A stretch of 40,122 nt of DNA from DATIYF01 sp035517775 (GCA_035517775.1 DATIYF010000131.1:1-40122); one strand, 5' to 3'; counted from the first letter of the stretch, positions 33,160 to 40,122 are shown. Program-made: numbers and translations. Notes: generated by a model from the sequence alone, not told the origin.

Positions 33160-34653
33160 TCAAAGATCCCTATGCGGCAGCGATGCCAGCACCGGAACCC
33201 CAAGAAGCGCCGTCAATTCATGCGGCGTCTGGAGGGCGGGATCGCAGCGTTCCGCCGCAAAAGCCAATCCCGTGCTGAGGGTCCCGGCCAGCGCCAGTCC
33301 CAGCAGCCCGAAGCCCGCCACCGAACGTGCCGGCAGCGCCGGCGCCATGGGCGGCTCGGCCAGGGTTACATTCAGAATGCGCTGCTCATCGAGAGCATCG
33401 CCCACTCGCGCCTGCTCCCGCTTATTCATGTAGAGGAGGTACCGGTCTTCCGCCATTTTCAGATTGCTGAGCAGGTTTTCCTGCTGGATCGCCCGTTGCC
33501 CCAGCCTGCGGGTTTGGTCGCGATAGTCCGCCAGCACCCGGGTCGCCGCCCGGGCCCGGGCCTGCAGGCCGCTCATCTCCACCTCATCCCGCACCAGTTC
33601 GCCGCGCGCCCAGGCGTGATCGGGATCAAGATCGCTGGCCTGATCGCGCACCGGCGCCACTTCCTCATTGGCAATGGCGGCTTTGGTTTCTGCGATCTCC
33701 TGCTCTACCTCCTGCACCAGACGGTAAGTGGGCGCGAACTTGGTGAGCAGGTCCGTGCGCTTGAGCTGCAGTTGCAGCAGTGTGGATTTCATCTTCTCCA
33801 GCAATTGGGCGTTATCGGAATTGCGAATTACCGTCGTGACCCGCTCCGGAAGAGCGGGTAGCTGTGAATGCAGCGCGTGGATTCTCTCCGCCGTCTCCGC
33901 CAGCTGCACCTGGGTCTGCAGGGTTTGCGCCTGGGCTTCGCCCATTTTCTGCAAAGCGATGTCGCGCTCCTGGGAGGCTGAGACCACGCCTTCATCGCGG
34001 GTGAAGTCCATCAGTTGCGCCTCGGCCTTTTCCAGAGCCTGCCGCGACTCCTGCACCTGCTGGGTGAAAAATTCCGTTTCCCCCCGCGGCCTTCGCAACT
34101 GCAAGTGTTTTGCCAGGTAGGCATTGGCCAGGCAGCGAAGCACCCGCGCCGAGCCCGCAGCATCTGGAGATTCATAGCTAACCGTAATTACATCGGTTTT
34201 GTGCGCCGGCTCGACGTCAAGCCCCTGGCTCAGCCGGCGCTCGGCGCGTTCCACCCGCTCCGCCTCGCTCTCGCCCATAAGGCGGCGCAGCCACCACGAC
34301 CGCCCGGAAAGAAGCCCCGACTCCTCCACTACCTCGCGCAGAACTTCCTGATCGCGCAGCAGATCGGCCTGCGAATTCAGCTCTTCCTCGGTCACCTGTT
34401 GATCGGGCGGCAAAGATTCCTCCGGGGAAGCCGAAACCGGCGGGTCGAGCCGGCCGGGCCGCACCAGTAATTTCATCTCCGCCCGGTACGAGGGCGCCAG
34501 CCATCCATAGAGCAGCGTGGCCAGAAAAATCGCCGCGAAGGACCAGGCCCCCAGCCTCCGCCGCCGAAACATCACCGCCACCAGATCGCGCGCCGTGGGC
34601 GCAGGCGGCCGGGCCATTCTCGGAACCAGTCGGAATTCTTCCCCCATCGCCAC
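33160..34653 (-). CDS. Wzz/GumC-like polysaccharide co-polymerase
   Basis: A 497-residue chain-length regulator of the PCP-2 type without a kinase domain. One N-terminal transmembrane helix (about 37-53, AAIFLATLLYGW) follows a basic cytoplasmic part with RRRRLGAW. A periplasmic domain with long coiled-coil helices (about 185-420) comes next, and a second helix (about 455-475, GLLGLALAGTLSTGLAF) near the C-terminus. A Pro-rich motif, characteristic of PCPs, stands before helix 2 (EPPMAPALPARS). It controls polymer length and couples to the Wza channel. The next gene, the pseudo-kinase, starts 2 bp after its stop. The start may be GTG at 34653 or ATG at 34647. Confidence 0.87.
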   Translation of the reverse strand: MAMGEEFRLVPRMARPPAPTARDLVAVMFRRRRLGAWSFAAIFLATLLYGWLAPSYRAEMKLLVRPGRLDPPVSASPEESLPPDQQVTEEELNSQADLLRDQEVLREVVEESGLLSGRSWWLRRLMGESEAERVERAERRLSQGLDVEPAHKTDVITVSYESPDAAGSARVLRCLANAYLAKHLQLRRPRGETEFFTQQVQESRQALEKAEAQLMDFTRDEGVVSASQERDIALQKMGEAQAQTLQTQVQLAETAERIHALHSQLPALPERVTTVIRNSDNAQLLEKMKSTLLQLQLKRTDLLTKFAPTYRLVQEVEQEIAETKAAIANEEVAPVRDQASDLDPDHAWARGELVRDEVEMSGLQARARAATRVLADYRDQTRRLGQRAIQQENLLSNLKMAEDRYLLYMNKREQARVGDALDEQRILNVTLAEPPMAPALPARSVAGFGLLGLALAGTLSTGLAFAAERCDPALQTPHELTALLGVPVLASLPHRDL

Positions 34654-34696
34654 TGCTCGCGCCTATGGTTATCGCTTGACGTTCTCCCGCCGGCGC

Positions 34697-35443
34697 TTAA
34701 AATTGCGCCGGGTTGGCATAAAGACTCAAATCGGAAGCAGGCAGAAACCGCCGCATCTTCGAGAGCATGTTTTGCGGCACGTAAATCAAATCGCCGGGCT
34801 CGATCTGCATATCCTCGCGCAGGTTGCGCGAATTCAGCATGGCTTTCACGTTGATCACCCGCGCCTCGGCCAGTTCATCCGAAACCCGCCGAAATAGAAC
34901 TACCTGGGAGTGTTTAGCCTGATTGGAGAAGCCGCCGGCGATCGCGACCGCCTCGGTCACGGTGGTCTCGGCGCGCAGTTCATACTTCCCCGGCCGCCGC
35001 ACCTCGCCGGCGGCGATGAAAAACGGCTTCTCGTAGTCCTTGAGAACAATCGAGATTTCCGGATCATGCAGCATGGCCGAATAAGCCCTGCGCACATCCT
35101 CGTGCAGCTCAGGCAGAGTCAATCCCTCGGCGTACATTTCATCCAATCCTTTCAAGGCGATGAAGCCATCCGGTTGCACGCTTACGGTTTGGTCGAACTC
35201 AGGCGCGAAGGTGAAGCCGATCTCAAGCACGTCACTTTTGTGCAGCCGGTACAGCGGACGGCGAACCGCCGTCAGGGCTGGACTCGTTATGCTGTCCGCT
35301 GTTGCCGGCTGCGTGGCGGCCCCGGACCCAGCTGGCTCCCGGGTTTCCGAATCGGTGCGGCTTTGGGCCGCGGCCGCCACCACTGTCTGTTGCGTGACAC
35401 AACAGACAAGAGCGATAAACATGATTGGCCAAAGACTTTTCAT
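34697..35443 (-). CDS. Wza-like polysaccharide export protein
   Basis: A 248-residue exported protein with a signal peptide (MKSLWPIMFIALVCC, then VVAAAAQ). After a low-complexity Ser/Thr/Ala stretch it has the polysaccharide export domain (about 65-145: LYRLHKSDVLEIGF, QPDGFIALKGLDEMYAEGLTL). An SLBB domain follows (about 150-230: AAGEVRRPGKYELR, EAVAIAGGFS, EPGDLIYVP). The C-terminal amphipathic barrel helix of full-length Wza is missing, as in BexD-like short members. First gene of the exopolysaccharide operon; its promoter must lie in the 538-bp region upstream. Confidence 0.9.
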   Translation of the reverse strand: MKSLWPIMFIALVCCVTQQTVVAAAAQSRTDSETREPAGSGAATQPATADSITSPALTAVRRPLYRLHKSDVLEIGFTFAPEFDQTVSVQPDGFIALKGLDEMYAEGLTLPELHEDVRRAYSAMLHDPEISIVLKDYEKPFFIAAGEVRRPGKYELRAETTVTEAVAIAGGFSNQAKHSQVVLFRRVSDELAEARVINVKAMLNSRNLREDMQIEPGDLIYVPQNMLSKMRRFLPASDLSLYANPAQF

Positions 35444-35490
35444 GGATCGCGAAGCCGCCGCTTCCTGCGCCAGGACCTTCAGCCCGGCTC

Positions 35491-35513
35491 AAGTTGCAGG
35501 TCATGCGCAACTT
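35491..35513. promoter_or_regulatory. inverted repeat in the wza leader
   Basis: AAGTTGC (35491-35497) pairs with GCAACTT (35507-35513) over a 9-nt spacer, 48-70 bp upstream of the wza ATG. It could be an operator or a leader hairpin of the exopolysaccharide transcript. Seen in sequence; the function is inferred. Confidence 0.4.
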
Positions 35514-35703
35514 AGCCGCTGCCGCGCCGATCAACAAGACATGAGAAGTGGCCTACACCAAGGTAGGCAGTGTCCTCGCGGAGCGCAGGCGGCGTTTCGC
35601 GATGCGTGCCAGCGGCCACACCATGGCGCCAGCACCCTCGGCGAGCGCATTCTTTCTTCTTTTCATTTTCCGCTTTCGTTTCTCCGCTTCCCGTTTTGTC
35701 TTT

Positions 35704-35735
35704 GTCCACTTCCGCAGGTGTCCTCGAAAGTGGAC
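35704..35735. promoter_or_regulatory. inverted repeat upstream of the regulator promoter
   Basis: GTCCACTT (35704-35711) and AAGTGGAC (35728-35735), perfect 8-bp arms with a 16-nt spacer. It lies just upstream of the -35 box at 35747, where an activator would bind, and could also act in the leftward direction. Confidence 0.45.
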
Positions 35736-35746
35736 TTGCTCAGTGC

Positions 35747-35774
35747 TTGCCAGTCCGACGTGCCCCAATAAAAT
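35747..35774 (+). promoter_or_regulatory. promoter reading toward the LuxR-type regulator
   Basis: TTGCCA (35747-35752, five of six), a 16-bp spacer and TAAAAT (35769-35774, five of six). Transcription would start near 35781 and give a leader of about 200 nt before the ATG at 35982. Symmetric sequences lie on both sides, one upstream at 35704-35735 and one just past the start at 35802-35819. Confidence 0.6.
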
Positions 35775-35801
35775 TTGGCGTTGGATGAAAACTCTCTTTT
35801 C

Positions 35802-35819
35802 TCTGCAATCACTTGCAGA
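35802..35819. promoter_or_regulatory. operator-like palindrome just downstream of the regulator transcription start
   Basis: TCTGCAA (35802-35808), spacer TCAC, TTGCAGA (35813-35819), with further T-run/A-run symmetry outside (35797-35800 and 35821-35824). Centred about 30 bp past the inferred start, it could block transcription when bound, or form a leader hairpin. The LuxR-type product itself is a natural candidate to bind here. Confidence 0.45.
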
Positions 35820-35981
35820 AAAAAGGCGCTCCAGAGCCGAGCTTCACCCGAAGAAATCAGCCGAGTTTTCCACACAATGTTTCTGCTCTGGCGGGTCAGC
35901 AAATCACAGAAATGAGGGCGGCAGGAGATTTACATTGCGTTTCAGGGGCCTCTGGTCAAGACGCACTCCCCCTGAGGATTC

Positions 35982-36692
35982 ATGGACATCGCCGCTTCCT
36001 GCCCAATCAGTGTCTTAGTTGCCGATTCCAATCAAATGCAGTGCCAGTTGCTGGTGAGCGCTTTGCGCCGCCGCCCGGAATTTCGCGTCAGTTCATGCAC
36101 CTTGGAAAGCGAGTCCATTCTGAGCGCCGCGGCTTCGCGCCCGGTGCAGGTCGCGATCATGAATGCCGACCACCCCCGGGATGGATGGCGCGACATGGCC
36201 ATCGTGCGCCGTGTGCATCTTTCCTACCCAGAGGTCGCCAAGGTGCTGCTGCTTGATACCTACGACCGCGAGCTGGTAATTAACGCCTTCCGCTCCGGCG
36301 CCAAGGGCTTGTTTTGTTTCTCCGCTTACCCATTTCGGTTGCTGTGCAAGTGCATCCACAGTGTGCACCACGGGCAGATATGGGCCAACAGCGAGCAGTT
36401 ACAGTATCTGGTTGATGGCATTACCCAGGTGCCTTCGCTGCGAGTAGTCAACGCTCTCGGGGGCAAGCTGTTGACTCCCAGGGAAGAGCAAGTGGTTGCG
36501 CTGGTTGCCGATGGTCTGAGCAACCGTGAGATCGCCCAGGAGTTGAACCTCAGTCAGCACACCGTCAAGAAATACCTGTTCCGAATCTTCGATAAGTTGG
36601 GAATCTCCAGCCGCGTTGAGCTGGTTCTTTATGCCGTCAGCCACGGAGGGCGGCGGCTGGCCGAATGGGTGCCTGGCAGCGCGCATGTCTAG
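35982..36692 (+). CDS. LuxR/NarL-type regulator with degenerate receiver domain
   Basis: A 236-residue two-domain regulator. The C-terminal LuxR helix-turn-helix (about 164-220) is intact: LTPREEQVVALVADGLSN, REIAQELNLSQHTVKKYLFRIFDKLGISSR. The N-terminal half (about 9-130) has the receiver-domain layout, VLVADSNQMQ then VQVAIMNADHP, but the phospho-acceptor Asp is Asn61, only one of the acidic pair remains (Asp15), and the conserved Lys region reads GLFCFSAYP without Lys. It therefore cannot be controlled by standard Asp phosphorylation. It stands divergent from the exopolysaccharide operon, of which it is the likely regulator. The ribosome-binding site is TGAGGA, closely spaced. Confidence 0.85.
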   Translation: MDIAASCPISVLVADSNQMQCQLLVSALRRRPEFRVSSCTLESESILSAAASRPVQVAIMNADHPRDGWRDMAIVRRVHLSYPEVAKVLLLDTYDRELVINAFRSGAKGLFCFSAYPFRLLCKCIHSVHHGQIWANSEQLQYLVDGITQVPSLRVVNALGGKLLTPREEQVVALVADGLSNREIAQELNLSQHTVKKYLFRIFDKLGISSRVELVLYAVSHGGRRLAEWVPGSAHV

Positions 36693-36736
36693 TTGCTGGG
36701 CGATAAGTCATTGATCCTCGCGCAGTTGCATCCCGA

Positions 36737-37144
36737 ATGAAAAACATTAACGAGAAAATCGAGCGGAGATTTCACATCGAGAAGAACCAGTCGGGCTACA
36801 AAATGGTCAATTCGGTCAAGCGCTTACAGGACATGAAGGAGTTCATGCGGGGCAAAGTCGAGCCCTGGAACTGCCGCGCCGGGCAGAATTCCATCATTAT
36901 TCGGGTGGATGGCTCTTTGGCCCCCTGCTTCCCTATGTATTCGGCATCGCATGACTGGGGGACGATCGAGAACCACAAGTTTGAAGTCCCACAATTGAAC
37001 GAGATGAAGAAATCCTGTCAGACTCATTGCTTCTCGACCTTGAATCATAACCTGGGTTTCTGTTACAACGATTCCAGGGTCATTAAGTGGGTCCTCAAAC
37101 AGGCTGCCCATGGTTTCCAAGGAGTAACGGGCAGTTTTGCCTAA
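36737..37144 (+). pseudogene. remnant of a radical SAM/SPASM-type protein (C-terminal part only)
   Basis: A 135-residue frame that resembles the C-terminal, SPASM-like part of radical SAM proteins. WNCRAGQNSIIIRVDGSLAPCFPMYSA (split here by position: Cys46, Cys64) and DWGTIE are typical of such auxiliary cluster regions, with further Cys94, Cys98 and Cys109. The radical SAM core with CxxxCxxC, normally ~200 residues before this, is absent: an in-frame stop lies about 30 bp upstream of the ATG and the LuxR-type gene ends 44 bp upstream. No ribosome-binding site is visible. I interpret it as a truncated gene; an independent small Fe-S protein is the alternative. Confidence 0.55.
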
Positions 37145-37400
37145 GGCGCCGCGTCGCGCCCGCATGAGTCCTGCGCTGGAGGGATGTCTTTTGACATTTG
37201 CTCCCGCGTAAACATCGAACCTCCTTGCCAGTGTGGGAGTTTCCGATGCAGTGGAATGCGCTTCCAGCCGGCCCGAGCTTCCGGCTCGCCAGCAGGTCGC
37301 GGAAGAAGACTGTGTTCGCAGCGCCTCTCCTTTGCGGACAGCCGCCCGGTTGTCTGCCTACCTACCGAAATCCGTCAAAACGCCAAGCAGGAGGAAGACC

Positions 37401-39191
37401 ATGGCGACCAATCTCGTTCAAATTGAGAACGAACACGAAATTCAGCAGCGTTTAGCGGAGAAGCGTGCTCAGCTCCGCAAGATCGCCGGGCTGGACCAGC
37501 CCCAACACTTCCACCGTCCGGTGGAGCGCGCCTTTACCGCGGAGCAGCGGCCCCACACCACTATCCTGTTCGGCGGCTTCACCTGGAAGCACGAAGACCT
37601 GATTCGGGCCGTCTTCCAGGGCTGCGGCTACCGCTGCGAGAAGTTGCCCGTCCCTGATGTGCCGGCGTTTCAACTGGGCAAAGAGTATGGCAACAACGGC
37701 CAGTGCAATCCCACCTACTTTACCGTCGGCAACCTGGTGCAGTACCTGCAGTTCCTGGAGAAGGAAGGCGTGCCCCGGCAGCAGATTCTCGACAATTATG
37801 TCTTCTTCACCGCCGGCTCCTGCGGCCCTTGCCGCTTCGGCATGTACGAGGCGGAGTACCGCTTCGCGCTGAAGAATGCCGGCTTTGACGGCTTCCGCGT
37901 GCTGCTGTTCAAAGACAGCGACGGCATCAAGGCGGCCTCCGGCGAGCCCGGCCTCAAGTTCACCGTGGATTTCGGCTTCGGCATGCTCAATGCCATGCAC
38001 CTCGGCGACGTCATCAACGACCTGATCTACCAGATTCGGCCCTTTGAAGTGAACCAGGGCGAGACCGACCGCGTCTTCCACGAAATGGTGGATGGCCTGT
38101 GCGACGACCTGCGCAACCGCAAGTCATTCGAGATCGAAGAGCGCGCGCCGAACTGGGCCAAGCCCAAGTTCAAGAGCAACAAGATTCTCCGCAACACCTT
38201 CAATGTCTTTGGCAAGTGGCACGAGCACATGTGGGGCAAGGATTATCTGGGTGCCCTCGACACCGCCCGCCAGCGCATGAATGCCATTGAAGTGGACCGC
38301 ACGAAAGTCAAGCCGGTGGTGAAGATTACGGGCGAATTCTGGGCCCAGATCACCGAAGGCGACGGCAACTTCCACATGTTCGAGTTTCTGGAGCGCGAGG
38401 GCGCGCAGGTGATTGTGGAGCCGATCGCCACCTGGGTCGCCTACCTGATGTACCAGGCCAAGGCGCACGCCATTGCCAAGTGGCCGGTCAACCGCCCGCA
38501 CAAGAATCCTGAGTGGTACGAATTCAAGAAGCAGTTTGCCAACTATATCGGTCTGCGTAAGAAGCTGTGGGGCATCGGCGCCGGCCAGCGGATGTGGAAT
38601 TTCTTCTATCACCGCACCATCAAGCATATGGGCGGCATCACGCACCATTTGGTCCCGCAGACCGAACTGGCGGAGATGGCACATCCCTTTTACAACCAGT
38701 TTGCCCGCGGCGGCGAAGGTCACCTCGAAGTCGGCAAGAATGTGTACTACACCGTGCACAAGCTCTGCCACATGGTGCTGGCGCTGAAGCCGTTCGGCTG
38801 CATGCCGTCGTCGCAATCCGACGGGGTGCAATCAGCGGTGGTCAACAAGTTCAAGGACATGATCTTCCTGCCTATCGAAACTTCCGGCGAAGGCGAAGTC
38901 AATGCCCACAGCCGGGTGCAGATGGCGCTGGGCGAGGCCAAGGTAAAAGCCAAGGCGGAGTTTGAGCAGTGCCTGCGTTCAACGGGCAAGACGATGAAGG
39001 AAATCCGGGCCTATATCGAGGAACACCCCGAGCTGAAGCGGCCCTTCTACCACGTGCCCCACCGCGAGGGAGTAGCGGGAACCGCGGCCCAGTTCATTTT
39101 GCATGTGAATGACAGGATCAACAAAGACACGCATTTCTGGAAGCGTTCGCGGGTTGCGGTGGCCGTGCCGGCAGCGGCGAGCGGAGACTGA
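37401..39191 (+). CDS. 2-hydroxyacyl-CoA dehydratase D-component-like protein (HgdB/COG3581-like)
   Basis: A 596-residue protein of the family of (R)-2-hydroxyacyl-CoA dehydratase / benzoyl-CoA reductase subunits, more precisely the COG3581-like branch whose substrate is unknown. Cysteines likely to bind a [4Fe-4S] cluster: Cys75 and Cys79 (GCGYRCE), Cys102 (GQCNPTYF), Cys141 and Cys144 (GSCGPCRFGMYE). A late block KPFGCMPSSQSDG adds another. Partner activators transfer one electron with ATP hydrolysis to such proteins. The ATG at 37401 has a textbook AGGAGG-AAGACC before it; an upstream in-frame start would add 56 residues that look non-coding. The gene for the activator follows after 206 bp. 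Confidence 0.87.
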   Translation: MATNLVQIENEHEIQQRLAEKRAQLRKIAGLDQPQHFHRPVERAFTAEQRPHTTILFGGFTWKHEDLIRAVFQGCGYRCEKLPVPDVPAFQLGKEYGNNGQCNPTYFTVGNLVQYLQFLEKEGVPRQQILDNYVFFTAGSCGPCRFGMYEAEYRFALKNAGFDGFRVLLFKDSDGIKAASGEPGLKFTVDFGFGMLNAMHLGDVINDLIYQIRPFEVNQGETDRVFHEMVDGLCDDLRNRKSFEIEERAPNWAKPKFKSNKILRNTFNVFGKWHEHMWGKDYLGALDTARQRMNAIEVDRTKVKPVVKITGEFWAQITEGDGNFHMFEFLEREGAQVIVEPIATWVAYLMYQAKAHAIAKWPVNRPHKNPEWYEFKKQFANYIGLRKKLWGIGAGQRMWNFFYHRTIKHMGGITHHLVPQTELAEMAHPFYNQFARGGEGHLEVGKNVYYTVHKLCHMVLALKPFGCMPSSQSDGVQSAVVNKFKDMIFLPIETSGEGEVNAHSRVQMALGEAKVKAKAEFEQCLRSTGKTMKEIRAYIEEHPELKRPFYHVPHREGVAGTAAQFILHVNDRINKDTHFWKRSRVAVAVPAAASGD

Positions 39192-39196
39192 AAGAC

Positions 39197-39363
39197 GGCA
39201 CTTGGCATTTAGCAATTGGCATTTGGCCCTTGCGGCTGACTGCCGGGGTTAGCGCCAAGGACCTACCACAGAAGACAGAGAGGGCGCTGGAGAAGTCGCT
39301 AACGGGTTGGAGATAGGCGCTTTCGCTGGGCGGCCAAATGCTGAGTGCCAAGTGCTAAATGCC
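39197..39363. repeat. 167-bp imperfect palindromic element built of tandem heptamers
   Basis: Two 32-nt arms in inverted orientation, 39197-39228 and 39332-39363, match at 25 of 32 positions. Four of the seven differences are G-T pairs on the plus strand, so the folded RNA would still pair. Each arm is made of four tandem 7-mers of the pattern RGCAnTY (for example GGCACTT, GGCATTT, AGCAATT, GGCATTT) and ends in GGCC. The 103-bp centre contains another short inverted repeat (AGCGCC/GGCGCT). No open frame and no clear target duplication. It may be a MITE- or REP-like mobile repeat; other copies would have to be found elsewhere in the genome. Confidence 0.55.
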
Positions 39364-39387
39364 TTGGCTGATAGCTGAAGGCTTTTT
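39361..39387 (+). terminator. hairpin plus T-run before the activator gene
   Basis: GCCTT (39361-39365) pairs with AAGGC (39378-39382), with inner GCT/AGC pairing, and is followed at once by TTTTT (39383-39387). This is the only hairpin with a proper T-run that I found in the window. It ends 10 bp before the activator ATG and abuts its GAGGGATACC ribosome-binding site. It may terminate the upstream dehydratase transcript, or attenuate activator expression. Confidence 0.6.
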
Positions 39388-39397
39388 GAGGGATACC

Positions 39398-40122
39398 ATG
39401 CACGATCATCAGGGCAGCGGGCTGATTCAGATCTCGGGATTGCCGGAACCTAAGTCCATCCAGCAGGCCGCGCGCGCGCAGAAGCCGCACGACCATAACA
39501 CCAAATTTCTGGTGGGGCTGGATGTGGGCTCCACCACGGTGAAGGCCGTGGTCGTGGATGCGGCCACGGATGAAATGCTCTGGCAGGACTATCAGCGCCA
39601 CGAGACCAAGCAGCCGGAAAAGACGCTGGAGTTCCTCAAGCGGATGGAAGGCGATGTGGACATCAACCGCCACAACACCCGCATCTTCCTCACCGGATCG
39701 GGCGGCGGCGGAATTGCCGAGCAGATCGGCGCCAAGTTCGTGCAGGAGGTCACTGCGGTTTCGCTGGCGGTGGAAAAACTTCACCCTGAGGTTTATTCGG
39801 TCATCGAGCTGGGCGGGCAGGACGCCAAGATCATCGTTTTCAAAGATGATGAAGAGACCGGGCGGAAGAAGAAAATCCCCTCGATGAACGACAAGTGCGC
39901 CGGCGGTACCGGCGCGGTCATAGACAAGATCAATGCCAAGCTGAAGATTCCGGTCGCGGAACTGTCCAACCAGGGATACCACAACATCAAGCTGCACAAG
40001 GTCGCCGGCAAGTGCGGAGTATTCGCCGAGACCGACATCAATGGTTTGCAGAAAGTAGGCACGCCCGCCGATGAACTGATGGCCTCGTTATTCGAGGCCA
40101 TCATTCTGCAAAACCTGAGCGT
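39398..40122 (+). CDS. 2-hydroxyacyl-CoA dehydratase activator ATPase (HgdC/BadF-like, 3' end cut by window)
   Basis: The first 241 residues of an ASKHA-fold ATPase that reduces its dehydratase partner with one electron at ATP cost. After an N-terminal extension of about 36 residues comes the phosphate-binding VGLDVGSTTVKAVVVD (39-54), then LTGSGGGG and IELGGQDAKII. Cys167 (NDKCAGGTG) and Cys206 (GKCGVFAETD) are the ligands of the [4Fe-4S] cluster shared by the homodimer; their 39-residue spacing equals that in Acidaminococcus HgdC. The His-rich start (MHDHQGSG...HDHN) is unusual. The gene continues past the window and may be a longer multi-domain protein. GAGGGATACC precedes the ATG. Confidence 0.92.
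   Translation, partial: MHDHQGSGLIQISGLPEPKSIQQAARAQKPHDHNTKFLVGLDVGSTTVKAVVVDAATDEMLWQDYQRHETKQPEKTLEFLKRMEGDVDINRHNTRIFLTGSGGGGIAEQIGAKFVQEVTAVSLAVEKLHPEVYSVIELGGQDAKIIVFKDDEETGRKKKIPSMNDKCAGGTGAVIDKINAKLKIPVAELSNQGYHNIKLHKVAGKCGVFAETDINGLQKVGTPADELMASLFEAIILQNLS

Larger units (their letters stand above)
35444..35981. other. divergent control region between exopolysaccharide operon and LuxR-type regulator
   Basis: This 538-bp gap has no supported gene. It carries four dyads and one rightward promoter (listed separately where clear). A short dyad CCTAC/GTAGG lies at about 35552-35567. A pyrimidine-rich tract on the plus strand (about 35643-35700) gives short Lys/Glu-rich reading frames on the minus strand that look like composition artefacts. 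I did not find a good leftward -35/-10 pair for wza. The number of symmetric elements suggests strong regulation of the locus. Confidence 0.5.

Noticed and set aside
35512..35768. Lys/Glu/Arg-rich short minus-strand frames in the control region
   Set aside because: They follow from a purine-rich tract; no ribosome-binding site, no family, and they overlap dyads and a promoter.
37191..37196. Perfect TTGACA upstream of the dehydratase-like gene
   Set aside because: No acceptable -10 at 15-18 bp spacing, so not called as a promoter.
39299..39997. 232-codon minus-strand frame at the right end
   Set aside because: Antisense to the activator gene, whose ASKHA and cluster motifs are unmistakable.

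Overview
The window is high-GC, gene-dense bacterial chromosome. Its gene families point to an acidobacterium (Acidobacteriota, probably a Koribacter/Terriglobia-type lineage). The pointers are an alternative complex III operon, a large DUF3857/transglutaminase/TPR protein, a TIGR03118 secreted protein, a short coiled-coil protein that I recall from acidobacterial genomes, and an exopolysaccharide locus with a short Wza-like exporter. This assignment rests on recalled family distribution, not on a search. I see no rRNA, tRNA, CRISPR array, prophage or intact insertion sequence.

Bases 1-4630 (minus strand) hold the start of an alternative complex III operon: actA (pentaheme cytochrome c), actB (molybdopterin-fold and iron-sulfur subunit) and the first 193 codons of actC (NrfD-like membrane quinol subunit). 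An extended -10 promoter precedes actA. Bases 4925-25078 are mostly single genes or pairs: an amidase-signature hydrolase, a 1075-residue DUF3857/transglutaminase/TPR protein, a secreted S10 carboxypeptidase, PgeF/YfiH, an HU/IHF protein, SppA, a TIGR03118 protein, a YjbQ and diacylglycerol-kinase-like pair, a PafA-like phosphatase overlapping pyrD, a DUF1761 protein, MsrA, Map, an unrecognised DNA-binding-like protein, the small coiled-coil protein, a PilZ-transmembrane protein and two small membrane proteins.

Bases 35443 down to about 24227 (minus strand) form one tightly packed exopolysaccharide operon. In order of transcription it encodes Wza-like exporter, Wzz/GumC-like co-polymerase, a BY-kinase homologue that has lost its Walker motifs, a polyprenyl-phosphate sugar-1-phosphate transferase, an O-antigen ligase/polymerase-like protein, a Wzx-like flippase, a GT4 glycosyltransferase, a tandem double GT4 fusion, and RfbD for dTDP-rhamnose. 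This is a nearly complete Wzx/Wzy-type pathway. It faces a 538-bp control region with several dyads and a near-consensus promoter. That promoter reads the other way into a LuxR/NarL-type regulator whose receiver domain has lost the phospho-acceptor Asp and the conserved Lys. Behind the regulator lies a 135-codon remnant matching the C-terminal part of a radical SAM/SPASM protein.

The last 2.7 kb encode a two-part 2-hydroxyacyl-CoA dehydratase-like system: a 596-residue D-component-like protein (HgdB/COG3581-like) and the start of its ATP-dependent [4Fe-4S] activator (HgdC/BadF-like). Between them lie a 167-bp inverted-repeat element built of tandem heptamers and then a hairpin-plus-T-run terminator or attenuator that ends next to the activator's ribosome-binding site.

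The observations most worth following are the pseudo-kinase and pseudo-receiver flanking one polysaccharide locus, the heptamer-based palindromic element, and the radical-enzyme activation system in a genome with a respiratory complex III.
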